Part shown: piece by piece, positions 52,366 to 60,544 of the stretch
Numbering within the stretch: position 1 is the stretch's first letter
How the letters are laid out: each line of letters begins with the position of its first letter
NCBI GenBank assembly: GCA_910579805.1
Contig: CAJTWM010000018.1
Coordinates: 1-64,000, forward strand
Direction: 5' to 3'
DNA from: an uncultured Lachnospiraceae bacterium
GTDB lineage: Bacteria > Bacillota > Clostridia > Lachnospirales > Lachnospiraceae
Length of the DNA stretch: 64,000 nt
Made by a program: the position numbers and the translations under genes
Notes under the pieces: generated by a model
What the model was told of the DNA's origin: nothing
Seen by the model: only the letters and a program-made list of their open reading frames with translations
Database searches by the model: none

Positions 52366-53943
52366 TTGGAATTAGTGAAGCAGAGTGTACATATGGACCG
52401 GAAAAAATGCGTTGCCGGCACACAGATAACTTTGGAGAATGATGTAAACATTCCGGATAATAAACCGGATGCGGAAAGCATTGTCTTAAATAAGGGTACG
52501 ATCGTGATCACGGACAGTAAAAGTTCAGACAACCATGTACTCGTAAAAGGGAAACTGCAGTTTTCTTTATTGATACAGTCGGATATGGGCGGTTTGTATT
52601 CGGTAAAAGGCGAGATCCCTTTTGAAGAACAGGTATATATGGAAGGCGTCGTTTCTACGGATACGGCGGATATTGTCCCGTCGCTGGAAGACATGAGCGT
52701 AGATCTGATCAATTCAAGGAAACTCAGCGTGCAGGCGGTGGCAGGATTCAGACTGAGCGTGGATACGATATGGAACGAGGACATGGTCACAGGGATCATG
52801 GTCGACGAAGAGACGGACGGAGCGGTAGAGTGCAGCAGAAAAAAAAGAGATATTGCGCAGATCGCCATTCAGAAAAAAGATATTTTCCGGATGAAAGAAG
52901 AGCTGGAGCTGCCTCAGAACTATCCTAATATTACCGAACTTATCTGGTATGACGTACAGCTTTTAAATGCGGAATTTAAGCTTTTGGAAGAAAAGATAAC
53001 GATTCAGGGCTCCGCGCAGGTATTTCTGATATATGAGAGCGAAGGAGAAGAAGGAAAATTAAGGACTTATGAAACGACGATTCCCTTTGGCGGAACGATA
53101 GACTGTTACGGATGTAAGGAAAGCATGATTCCTGCAATACGATTCGAAATAGGAACGGAAAATATGGAAGTACGGCCCGATTTTGACGGAGAGTCAAGAG
53201 TGGCCGGATTAGAGCTGATCCTGAATATGGATATCCGGATGTACGAAGAAGATAGTATGGAATATGTAGACGACGCCTACGGGATAGAAAAGGAGATCGA
53301 ACTTACAAGGAAGGATTCCGTATATAAGAAAGTATTGCTTTGCAATAATGACAAGTTAAAGGTTTCGGGAAAATTAGAGGCGCCTAAAGTGACGGACGGG
53401 ATTTTGCAGATCCTCCATAGTGATGCGGTGATCCAGACGGATGAGATAAGGCAGGAGGAAGAAAAGATCGTAGCCGAAGGCGCTATCCGGCTGCAGGTAC
53501 TTTTATCTACGGGAGAAAGCGAAAGACCTTATACCAAAGCGGAAGGGTATCTGCCCTTTACTTATGAAGTGGATCTGCCCGCATATAAAGATAAATGCAG
53601 TTATGAGCTACAGCCTGTTTTATCTGCTCTTATGGTCAGTCTGTCTGGGAGCGGAGATATTGAGGCAAAAGCAGTGCTGCTCTTTAATCCTATCGTTTTC
53701 GAGGATATGAATATGCCGGGAATCACGGAAATGCGTGTCTGGGAGGCGGATCAGGACAGAAGGAACAGGCTTCCCGGAATTGTAGGTTATATGGTACAGG
53801 AGGGAGACGGATTATGGGAAATCGGCAAGCGGTATTATGTGCCTGTTTCTCAGATATTAGAGTTTAACAATCTGTCGGGAGAAAATGTCCGCGCCGGAGA
53901 TAAGCTTTTGATCGTGAGACAGGGAAGAACAAAGGCCGATTAA
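52366..53943 (+). CDS. sipL: SipL-like spore-coat morphogenetic protein (SPOCS and LysM)
   Basis: A protein of about 525 residues with DUF3794 (SPOCS) repeats and a C-terminal LysM domain (YMVQEGDGLWEIGKRYYVPV). This is the architecture of Clostridioides SipL, which binds SpoIVA and is needed for coat assembly. The N-terminus DITLENDVNIPDNKPDAESI-like pattern (QITLENDVNIPDNKPD) is characteristic. The start is uncertain: an ATG at 52357 is one base after GGAGG, whereas a TTG at 52366 is 10 bases after it and yields MELVKQSVHMDRKK, which fits the family start better. It is transcribed alone, up to a terminator shared with the next gene. Confidence 0.85.
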   Translation: MELVKQSVHMDRKKCVAGTQITLENDVNIPDNKPDAESIVLNKGTIVITDSKSSDNHVLVKGKLQFSLLIQSDMGGLYSVKGEIPFEEQVYMEGVVSTDTADIVPSLEDMSVDLINSRKLSVQAVAGFRLSVDTIWNEDMVTGIMVDEETDGAVECSRKKRDIAQIAIQKKDIFRMKEELELPQNYPNITELIWYDVQLLNAEFKLLEEKITIQGSAQVFLIYESEGEEGKLRTYETTIPFGGTIDCYGCKESMIPAIRFEIGTENMEVRPDFDGESRVAGLELILNMDIRMYEEDSMEYVDDAYGIEKEIELTRKDSVYKKVLLCNNDKLKVSGKLEAPKVTDGILQILHSDAVIQTDEIRQEEEKIVAEGAIRLQVLLSTGESERPYTKAEGYLPFTYEVDLPAYKDKCSYELQPVLSALMVSLSGSGDIEAKAVLLFNPIVFEDMNMPGITEMRVWEADQDRRNRLPGIVGYMVQEGDGLWEIGKRYYVPVSQILEFNNLSGENVRAGDKLLIVRQGRTKAD

Positions 53944-53958
53944 AAAAGAAACAAATAG

Positions 53959-54004
53959 AAAAGGAACTGCGCGTTGACCAATCTTAGCGCAGTTCCTTTT
54001 TAGT
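53959..54004. terminator. bidirectional terminator
   Basis: A 14-bp perfect stem AAAAGGAACTGCGC/GCGCAGTTCCTTTT (53959-53972, 53987-54000) with runs of T on both sides lies between two convergent genes. Confidence 0.88.
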
Positions 54005-54019
54005 CCGTTTAAGAGCAGA

Positions 54020-54613
54020 TTAGTTGGTATCTGCAGTTTTTGCCGCAGCAGCCATGTCGTCAAATTTCTTCATGACAGCATCGTAGGTCTGCTGGGAAAT
54101 ATCAGGCAGCTTGCCGCCCCATGTTTTTTCAGCTTGTTTGTAACCCTTGATAAATGCATCTCTCATTTCTTCGATCTTATCAGGATCTCCTCCTGTAAGA
54201 GCGGTAGCAAACTGAACGATACGATCGGAGGTCTTATTCACGCCCCAATAGCCGTCTTCGGAAATATCCTGCTGAGCCTGTGCCTTTGTAGCAGGGTCTA
54301 CAGTGAAATCTCCTTTGGAAAGGAAAGACCAGATGTCTGTTGCCTGTCCATAGGTAGTTGACTGTTTTGTCATCAACTGTTCTACAAGGCTCTTAAAGCG
54401 AGCGGTTCTTTCTTCTGCATCCGCTTTTAATTTAGCCACCATATTGGTGTCGGGTTTGTAAGTTTTCTTTGCTGCCGCGGTATTTTTCTCGTAAACGACG
54501 CCGCTCTCCGCTTTTTTATTCTGGGTTGTTTCAGCAGCTTTCTCAGTTGCTTTTGTTGTGTTGTAAGCAGAATATGTATCTGCTCCCGTAACTCCATTTA
54601 CGTTCATGCTCAT
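54020..54613 (-). CDS. conserved protein of unknown function
   Basis: A 197-residue hydrophilic protein without signal peptide or membrane segment. The N-terminus (MSMNVNGVTGADTYSAYNTT) and an Ala/Lys/Thr-rich stretch precede a helical middle (MVAKLKADAEERTARFKSLV) and a C-terminal region rich in charged residues (DGYWGVNKTSDRIVQFATAL). I associate this with an uncharacterised Lachnospiraceae family, but the sequence gives no function. The ATG at 54613 has AAAGGAG seven bases upstream. A sigma-D-like promoter lies upstream, so a link to motility is possible but unproven. Confidence 0.75.
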   Translation of the reverse strand: MSMNVNGVTGADTYSAYNTTKATEKAAETTQNKKAESGVVYEKNTAAAKKTYKPDTNMVAKLKADAEERTARFKSLVEQLMTKQSTTYGQATDIWSFLSKGDFTVDPATKAQAQQDISEDGYWGVNKTSDRIVQFATALTGGDPDKIEEMRDAFIKGYKQAEKTWGGKLPDISQQTYDAVMKKFDDMAAAAKTADTN

Positions 54614-54702
54614 GACCATTCTCCTTTCTAAGTCACCGGCGGGAAACTTAACGTTTCTCATCCGTTTTACCATCCATGGTATCATAGTTCTTTGTTACTA
54701 TT

Positions 54703-54730
54703 ATATCGGCAGAAAGACTTTACCATATTA
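54703..54730 (-). promoter_or_regulatory. sigma-D/sigma-28-like promoter
   Basis: The minus strand has TAAT (54730-54727), 16 bases, then GCCGATAT (54710-54703). The -10 matches the GCCGATAT of flagellar sigma factors exactly; the -35 has TAAT for TAAA. A TATAAT overlaps it, but no sigma-A -35 is properly placed. Confidence 0.5.
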
Positions 54731-54739
54731 CCCTTTGGA

Positions 54740-54768
54740 TTGATTTTTTAGAAAAAATTGTATATAAT
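54740..54768 (+). promoter_or_regulatory. sigma-A promoter of ispE
   Basis: TTGATT (54740-54745) and TATAAT (54763-54768) are 17 bases apart, 55 bases upstream of the start. Confidence 0.7.
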
Positions 54769-54823
54769 GAAATACAATCTCTTGTATACAAGAATATTTT
54801 AGGAAGGCGGACATAAAAGGTTT

Positions 54824-55720
54824 ATGGAGCAATTGAAACAAAAAGCATATGCAAAGATCAACCTTTCCTTGGATGTGGTAAGGCGTAGGGACGATGGATA
54901 CCATGAGGTGAAAATGATCATGCAGACCGTGGGACTGTATGATGAACTTACTATGGAAAAATGCGGGCAGGGAATCCATGTTACAGTCAGTATGGGAGAT
55001 GGATTTTTGGGAGAAACGCTTCCGGCCGATGAAAATAATCTGGTGTATAAGGCGGCGAAGCTGATCATGGACCGCTATGAACTATGCGAGGGAGTCAGGA
55101 TACATTTGGATAAACATATTCCGATAGCGGCGGGAATGGCGGGAGGAAGTACGGACGCAGCCGCAGTGATCCGGGGAATGAACGGGCTGTTCCGGTTGGG
55201 AATGGATCTTGAGGACATGAAAAAGCTGGCGGTAAAGATTGGAGCGGACGTACCTTATTGTATAGAAGGCGGAACACAGTTGTCAGAAGGGATTGGAGAG
55301 GTATTGACTCCGTTAAGGGCGGCACCTGCATTTCTGCTTTTGATAGCGAAGCCGGATATCAGCGTTTCCACGAAATATGTATATGAAAATTTGAATTTGC
55401 ATACATTAACGGCGCACCCTGACGTAGACGGAATGGCGGCCGCCATTGAAAAGGGGGACAGCGCCGGAATCGTAAGCCGTATGGAAAATGTGTTGGAGAG
55501 TGTGACATTGGAAAAATATCCGGTCATACGGAAGATCAAGACTGTTATGAAAGAGAACGGCGCATGGAATGCGCTTATGAGCGGAAGCGGACCAACCGTA
55601 TTCGGGATTTACAACAATAGGGAAGAGATGGAAAAGACGGCGCGGCTTCTGCGGGAAGGAAAACTGGCGAAACAGATATTCATAACGACGGTAAAAGGGA
55701 ACATAAAGGAGGGAAAGTAA
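54824..55720 (+). CDS. ispE: 4-diphosphocytidyl-2-C-methyl-D-erythritol kinase
   Basis: A 298-residue GHMP kinase in the MEP pathway for isoprenoids. AYAKINLSLDVVRRRDDGYH at the N-terminus and the ATP-binding PIAAGMAGGSTDAAAVIRG near 105 identify it. AGGAAGG and AAAAGG lie upstream. It overlaps in one transcript with the GntR gene, which starts four bases after its stop. Confidence 0.95.
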   Translation: MEQLKQKAYAKINLSLDVVRRRDDGYHEVKMIMQTVGLYDELTMEKCGQGIHVTVSMGDGFLGETLPADENNLVYKAAKLIMDRYELCEGVRIHLDKHIPIAAGMAGGSTDAAAVIRGMNGLFRLGMDLEDMKKLAVKIGADVPYCIEGGTQLSEGIGEVLTPLRAAPAFLLLIAKPDISVSTKYVYENLNLHTLTAHPDVDGMAAAIEKGDSAGIVSRMENVLESVTLEKYPVIRKIKTVMKENGAWNALMSGSGPTVFGIYNNREEMEKTARLLREGKLAKQIFITTVKGNIKEGK

Positions 55721-55724
55721 TAGG

Positions 55725-56420
55725 ATGAATGACAACCTTCAAATGAACGGCGATGAATTTTTACCGCTTAGGGATGTTGTTTTTAACACATTAAGACAGG
55801 CAATTCTGACAGGAGAATTAAAACCGGGAGAACGTTTGATGGAAATTCATCTTGCGAATAAACTGGGAGTGAGCCGGACGCCGATCCGGGAAGCGATTCG
55901 GAAACTGGAGTTGGAAGGGCTTGTGACGATGATCCCGAGACGGGGCGCGGAAGTGGCGGAGATCACGGAAAAAAGCTTAAAAGATGTGCTGGAGGTAAGA
56001 AGGACGTTAGACGCCTTGTGCGTAGAGCTGGCTTGTGATAGAATCAGTGACGGGGAGTTGGAGGTGCTTGAAGCCGCATGCCTTAAATTTGAAGAAGCTA
56101 CAAAGACAAAAGACGCAAGGATCGTGGCAAAAGCGGATGTGGCTCTGCATGATATTATTGTAAGGGCTACAGGCAATCAAAGGCTGATCCAGCTTGTAAA
56201 TAATCTATCCGAACAGATGTACAGGTATCGTTTTGAATATATTAAAGACGAAAGCGGTCATGCAACCTTGATTGAGGAGCATAAAATCATATATGAGAGC
56301 ATAAAAAAGAAAGATAAGGAGACTGCCGCCAATACCGCTAAGCTTCATATCGACAATCAGGAAAAGGCAATCATGAAGCAGATACGGATTGAAAAACAGG
56401 AGAGAGGAAAAAGAAAATAA
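55725..56420 (+). CDS. GntR family regulator, FCD (FadR) type
   Basis: A 231-residue transcription factor. The winged helix-turn-helix spans about 12-80 (ILTGELKPGERLMEIHLANK, LGVSRTPIREAIRKLELEG), followed by an all-helical FCD domain that usually binds a carboxylic acid and often a metal. AAAGGAGG lies upstream. Its position after ispE suggests co-transcription, but no target operator is visible. The effector is unknown. Confidence 0.9.
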   Translation: MNDNLQMNGDEFLPLRDVVFNTLRQAILTGELKPGERLMEIHLANKLGVSRTPIREAIRKLELEGLVTMIPRRGAEVAEITEKSLKDVLEVRRTLDALCVELACDRISDGELEVLEAACLKFEEATKTKDARIVAKADVALHDIIVRATGNQRLIQLVNNLSEQMYRYRFEYIKDESGHATLIEEHKIIYESIKKKDKETAANTAKLHIDNQEKAIMKQIRIEKQERGKRK

Positions 56421-56557
56421 AAAATTGAATAGAAGCCCCGGATCTGAAGCATACTCTTTTTAAAAGCGCAGGAAGAAGAAAGCTTTGAAAGACGTCTTTT
56501 ATGTTATGGCGTCTGGGATAAAAGCGGGAATGCGCGTTTGGAAATGGAGGAATAGAA

Positions 56558-56797
56558 TTGAAACAGCTTCGGTCTTTGATGTTGCTTATTTTTGTCGGAA
56601 TGATGTGGTGGGGACTTATTTACCCCGAACTTTGTTTTGTGGAAGGAACTTATGAGAAAGCGGTGGGGATTTCGGCAGAATTTTTTGGCAGACAGGGGGA
56701 AAAAGCAGATGAAAAAACGGACGAGGAGGCCTTTTTTGAGCTTTTGGAGGCGGAACCGGATAGGATTATTATAAAAAGTAAGATAATGAGGAAATGA
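56558..56797 (+). CDS. small single-pass membrane protein
   Basis: A 79-residue protein with one N-terminal hydrophobic helix (about 6-24, LMLLIFVGMMWWGLIY) and a charged tail (ADEKTDEEAFFELLEAEPDR). It starts at TTG with GGAGG seven bases upstream; no ATG or GTG is suitably placed. Its stop overlaps the murI start by four bases, which implies translational coupling. Function unknown. Confidence 0.65.
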   Translation: MKQLRSLMLLIFVGMMWWGLIYPELCFVEGTYEKAVGISAEFFGRQGEKADEKTDEEAFFELLEAEPDRIIIKSKIMRK

Positions 56798-57639
56798 AGT
56801 CAATGACAGGCGATAGAGAACAATTTCAGGACGCACCGATAGGGGTGTTCGATTCCGGAGTGGGGGGATTGACGGTAGCAAGAGAGATCATGCGCCAGAT
56901 CCCGAACGAAAAGATCGTATACTTCGGGGATACGGCAAGAGTACCTTACGGAAGTAAGTCGCGCGATACGGTCACAAGATATTCCAGACAGATCGTCCGT
57001 TTTTTGCAGGCACAGAAAGTAAAAGCAATTGTAGTTGCCTGCAATACGGCAAGCGCTTATGCGCTAGACGAGCTTGAGCGTGAAATAGATATTCCGATAC
57101 TCGGAGTAGTAAAGCCCGGCGCGAAAGTGGCGGCTGAGTCTACCGGAAACGGAAAGATCGGCGTGATCGGTACGGAAGGAACGATAAACAGCCGGATTTA
57201 TGCTACATATATTAAACAGATCGATGAGGGCATCGAGGTGATCGGCAAAGCGTGCCCGCTTTTGGTACCGCTTGTGGAAGAAGGGCTGTTAAAAGATCCT
57301 GTTACGGATGAGATCGCTATGCGCTATTTAAGCGAGCTGAAAGATCTTGATATCGATACCCTGATACTGGGCTGTACCCATTATCCGCTGATCCGTTCTA
57401 CGATAGGGAGGATTATGGGAGAACGGGTAACGCTTGTGAATCCGGCCTACGAGACGGCAAGGGAACTAAAAGAACTGCTGAAAGCGGAGGGGCTGTTAAA
57501 TCAGAAGGAAATGGGACTGGGAGAGAATAAATACCGTTTTTTTGTAAGCGACAGTGCGGAGAAATTCAAACAGTTTGCCACATCGATACTGAAATATGGC
57601 ATACTATCGGCGAAAATTGTGAATATAGAAGATTACTGA
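56794..57639 (+). CDS. murI: glutamate racemase
   Basis: A 281-residue enzyme that supplies D-glutamate for peptidoglycan. IGVFDSGVGGLTVAREI, the first catalytic Cys in VACNTASA and the second in LGCTHYPL are all present. It starts within an ATGA overlap with the small membrane protein gene; an ATG three codons later is also possible. The DUF1934 gene follows. Confidence 0.95.
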   Translation: MKSMTGDREQFQDAPIGVFDSGVGGLTVAREIMRQIPNEKIVYFGDTARVPYGSKSRDTVTRYSRQIVRFLQAQKVKAIVVACNTASAYALDELEREIDIPILGVVKPGAKVAAESTGNGKIGVIGTEGTINSRIYATYIKQIDEGIEVIGKACPLLVPLVEEGLLKDPVTDEIAMRYLSELKDLDIDTLILGCTHYPLIRSTIGRIMGERVTLVNPAYETARELKELLKAEGLLNQKEMGLGENKYRFFVSDSAEKFKQFATSILKYGILSAKIVNIEDY

Positions 57640-57670
57640 AGAAAACAGAGTAGTACGGAGGTTTTTTAGG

Positions 57671-58114
57671 ATGAAAAAAGATGTGTTATTGGCGATCAAA
57701 GGGCTTCAGTTTGAGGCGGATCAGGATGAAAACAAAGTGGAAACCATCAATTTTGCAGAGTATTATAATAAAAACGATCATCATTATGTGATCTACGACG
57801 AGATTACGGAAGGGTTTCCGGAAAGCACGAAGAATATCATCAAATTTAAAGAACATTCTCTCGATCTGACAAAGAGAGGGCTTGTCAATGTGCATATGGT
57901 ATTTGAGGAAAATAAAAAGAATATGACGAATTATTCTACGCCTTACGGAAACATTCTGATCGGGATCGATGCAAAAAAGGTAACCTGCACGGAAAAAGAG
58001 GAGCAGATCATGGTGGATGTGGAGTATGCGCTGGAAGTAAACTATGAATATCTGGCGGATTGTAAGATTCAGATGAATATCCGTGCCAAGGAAACGGGCA
58101 TGGAACTGCAGTAG
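57671..58114 (+). CDS. DUF1934 beta-barrel protein (YwiB-like)
   Basis: A 147-residue soluble protein with the calycin-like pattern of DUF1934: IKGLQFEADQDENKVE, IIKFKEHSLDLTKRG, the MTNYSTPYGNILIGI central strand and VDVEYALEVNYEYLADCKI at the end. Its role is not known. It probably belongs to the murI transcript and ends at a strong terminator. Confidence 0.85.
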   Translation: MKKDVLLAIKGLQFEADQDENKVETINFAEYYNKNDHHYVIYDEITEGFPESTKNIIKFKEHSLDLTKRGLVNVHMVFEENKKNMTNYSTPYGNILIGIDAKKVTCTEKEEQIMVDVEYALEVNYEYLADCKIQMNIRAKETGMELQ

Positions 58115-58125
58115 AAATATAGAAG

Positions 58126-58159
58126 AAAAGGGAGCTGCCGGTCCGGTAACTCCCTTTTT
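58126..58159 (+). terminator. intrinsic terminator after DUF1934
   Basis: AAAAGGGAG and TGCCGG pair with CCGGTA and CTCCCTTTT in a two-part stem ending in five Ts. Confidence 0.85.
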
Positions 58160-58165
58160 GCCAAA

Positions 58166-58183
58166 GTGTGTTTGAAAATGCTT
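58166..58183 (+). repeat. half-copy of the GTGTTTGAAAAT repeat
   Basis: GTGTGTTTGAAAATGCTT matches the reverse complement of 10610-10627 with one base missing. It ends over the stop codon of the following minus-strand gene. Confidence 0.45.
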
Positions 58184-58658
58184 ATTTCAGCGGTTTTGCG
58201 CCTGCTTTTTCCTGCAGTTTTTCGATATTCCGTTTAAAGAACCCTTTTTTCTTCTGCTCTATCGGTGCGGCTTTTCCGTGAAGGCCCTTAACGCTTGTAA
58301 TGTAAATGCCGCTGATAACGGCTTTTACTTCTTTTTTTACGGGTACGGAATCAAAAATTTTCTCGTCACAGACTAAAGACATGATCTGCGGCCCGATCTT
58401 TGCTTTTACGATCGGCAGTTTGGAACCGCGTAATAATTTCGGAGTCTGTTCGAGGACGATAGCGGGAAGTCCGGCATCTTTCAGTTTCATCCGTTTCTTA
58501 TCGATGATGAGCATGGAAACGGTCTGTTTGGCAGCCTCTAACTGTTCCTGCTGTTGTTCCTGCTTTTTCTGCGCTTTTTTCCCTACAAAATATAAAACGA
58601 CGATACCGACAATTAAAACGGCTAAAATGACTAATAATACAATTGATAATGTATTCAC
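58182..58658 (-). CDS. membrane-anchored protein of unknown function
   Basis: A 158-residue protein starting at GTG with AGGAGG seven bases upstream. One N-terminal transmembrane helix (about 4-24, IVLLVILAVLIVGIVVLYFV) precedes a short Gln/Glu coiled stretch and a domain with LIIDKKRMKLKDAGLPAIVL and LPIVKAKIGPQIMSLV. I associate it with a family found in Lachnospiraceae without known function. Most of it should face the cytosol. It lies alone between a plus terminator and cls. Confidence 0.72.
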   Translation of the reverse strand: MNTLSIVLLVILAVLIVGIVVLYFVGKKAQKKQEQQQEQLEAAKQTVSMLIIDKKRMKLKDAGLPAIVLEQTPKLLRGSKLPIVKAKIGPQIMSLVCDEKIFDSVPVKKEVKAVISGIYITSVKGLHGKAAPIEQKKKGFFKRNIEKLQEKAGAKPLK

Positions 58659-58891
58659 GGGCAATCCTCCTAAGAACTTTGATGTACAAAATATTGTATC
58701 ATTCTTTTTTTTATAAGGCAAGTATAATAAAGGGACCGGTCTCCGGAGCATTTGGCCGGACGAAACGGTCAGGCTGAACGGTCGGACAAACAGTCGGACA
58801 AACAGTCTGTTACGCTTGAAGAAAAACGGCAAATGCGTTACTATGGTAAGGAACTTGTGAAAAGGTGTCAAAAAGTGGAAAGGAAAGACGG

Positions 58892-60376
58892 ATGGGAGAA
58901 GTTTTAGACAGTATGATGTCGAATATCGGGGCGGTATGGCGGGTATTTTCCTCGTATTTGATCTTTATCAATATGTTTTTGTCTATTGTCATTATATTTT
59001 TTCAGCGCAAAGATCCGCAGTCGGTATGGACCTGGCTGCTGATCCTGTATTTTATCCCGATCATCGGGTTTGTCCTATATCTTTTGATCGGTATGGATAT
59101 GCATAAGCGGAAAATGTTCAAAGTAAAGGAAATAGAGGACAGCCTGAATGATATTATCAGGTTTCAGGAAAGCCATCTGATCAACAGGGAGCTGGAAAAG
59201 AGAGATCCGGAGATCACGGATTATTCGGATCTGGTCTTATACAATCTGGAAACCGGACGCGCCGTTTTAACGGATGATAATGATGTGACGATCTTTACGG
59301 ACGGAAATGAAAAATTTGACGCGCTGATCGAGGATATGGAGCGGGCGCAGGAGTTTATCCATGTACAGTATTACATTATAAAAGACGACGTGTTGTTCAA
59401 CCGGGTGAAAGAAGTGCTGGCAAGAAAAGCGGCGCAGGGCGTGGAAGTGCGCGTTTTATTTGACAGCATGGGCTGCAGGTCCGTACCTTCAAAGTATTGG
59501 AAAGAATTGAAAAAAGAAGGGATCATGCTGGCGGAATTTTTCCCGGCGATTTTGGGAAGACTTCAGATGCGTGTCAATTACCGTAATCACCGGAAAATCG
59601 TTGTGATCGATAACAAAGTGGCGTATGTGGGCGGATTCAATATAGGAAAAGAATATATCGGGCTGGATGAAAAGTTCGGGTATTGGCGGGATACCCATCT
59701 GCGCATCGAGGGAAGCGCCATCATGTCGCTGAGCACCCGGTTTTTATTGGATTGGAATTATGCGGCAAAAGAAAATCTGTTTATCAATGACAGATATTTC
59801 AGGCTGCCGGAGAGAGGATATGTGCGGGGATGTGAAATGCAGATCATATCCAGCGGGCCGGACTCCCGCATGAAAAATATCAGGGACAATTATGTCCGTT
59901 TGATCGGTAAAGCGAAGAAGAGCATTTATATCCAGTCGCCTTACTTTATTCCGGACGACGCGATGCTTACGGTGCTGATACTTGCTGTTTATTCAGGGAT
60001 CGAAGTCAATATCATGATCCCCTGCAAACCGGACCATCCGTTTGTTTACTGGGCCACATATTCTTATATCGGAGAACTGGTTATGGCGGGCGCAAATTGT
60101 TATACTTATAATAAAGGCTTTTTACATTCAAAAGGAATTGTGGTGGATGATAAAGTATTCTGCTATGGGACCGCCAATATGGACATCCGGAGCTTTGCGC
60201 TTAATTTTGAAGTAAACGCCGTCGTATATTGTGAAAAGAAAGCAATGGAAATGAGAAAGATCTTTGAGAAAGATCTGGAGCATTGCAGCCAGATCACAAA
60301 GGATGTCTATGCCAGCCGTTCTTTGCTGATCCGTATGAAAGAGCAGGTAAGCAGACTGCTTTCGCCGCTGCTGTGA
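58892..60376 (+). CDS. cls: cardiolipin synthase
   Basis: A 494-residue phospholipase D-type enzyme that joins two phosphatidylglycerols. Two N-terminal membrane segments (about 15-65) and two HKD motifs are present: HRKIVVID (His233) and HSKGIVVD (His412). The length fits Cls. The start at 58892 has GGAAAGGA eight bases upstream; a GTG at 58865 is also in frame but less good. It is transcribed alone. Confidence 0.93.
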   Translation: MGEVLDSMMSNIGAVWRVFSSYLIFINMFLSIVIIFFQRKDPQSVWTWLLILYFIPIIGFVLYLLIGMDMHKRKMFKVKEIEDSLNDIIRFQESHLINRELEKRDPEITDYSDLVLYNLETGRAVLTDDNDVTIFTDGNEKFDALIEDMERAQEFIHVQYYIIKDDVLFNRVKEVLARKAAQGVEVRVLFDSMGCRSVPSKYWKELKKEGIMLAEFFPAILGRLQMRVNYRNHRKIVVIDNKVAYVGGFNIGKEYIGLDEKFGYWRDTHLRIEGSAIMSLSTRFLLDWNYAAKENLFINDRYFRLPERGYVRGCEMQIISSGPDSRMKNIRDNYVRLIGKAKKSIYIQSPYFIPDDAMLTVLILAVYSGIEVNIMIPCKPDHPFVYWATYSYIGELVMAGANCYTYNKGFLHSKGIVVDDKVFCYGTANMDIRSFALNFEVNAVVYCEKKAMEMRKIFEKDLEHCSQITKDVYASRSLLIRMKEQVSRLLSPLL

Positions 60377-60423
60377 CGCGTTTCGATTCTATTAAAATTG
60401 TGTGAACTTATTTGGGAAAGGGT

Positions 60424-60451
60424 TTTACAGTGGGTTTATTTGTGTTATGAT
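60424..60451 (+). promoter_or_regulatory. promoter of the trigger-factor-like gene
   Basis: TTTACA and TATGAT are 16 bases apart, about 95 bases upstream of the start. Transcription would start just before the hairpin at 60462. Confidence 0.5.
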
Positions 60452-60461
60452 AATGGACATT

Positions 60462-60511
60462 GGAGCGCGTTTGAATTATTTGAAAGAAAGTATGTTTCAA
60501 ACATGCTCCGG
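60462..60511 (+). repeat. hairpin copy of the REP-like element in a 5' leader
   Basis: GGAGCGCGTTTGAA (60462-60475) pairs with TTCAAACATGCTCC (60496-60509), with one mismatch and one wobble. The right arm with CCGG is the reverse complement of the 16-mer at 5324. Confidence 0.6.
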
Positions 60512-60544
60512 AGACAGATTCAGGAAAGGAATTGGTCAGATCAA

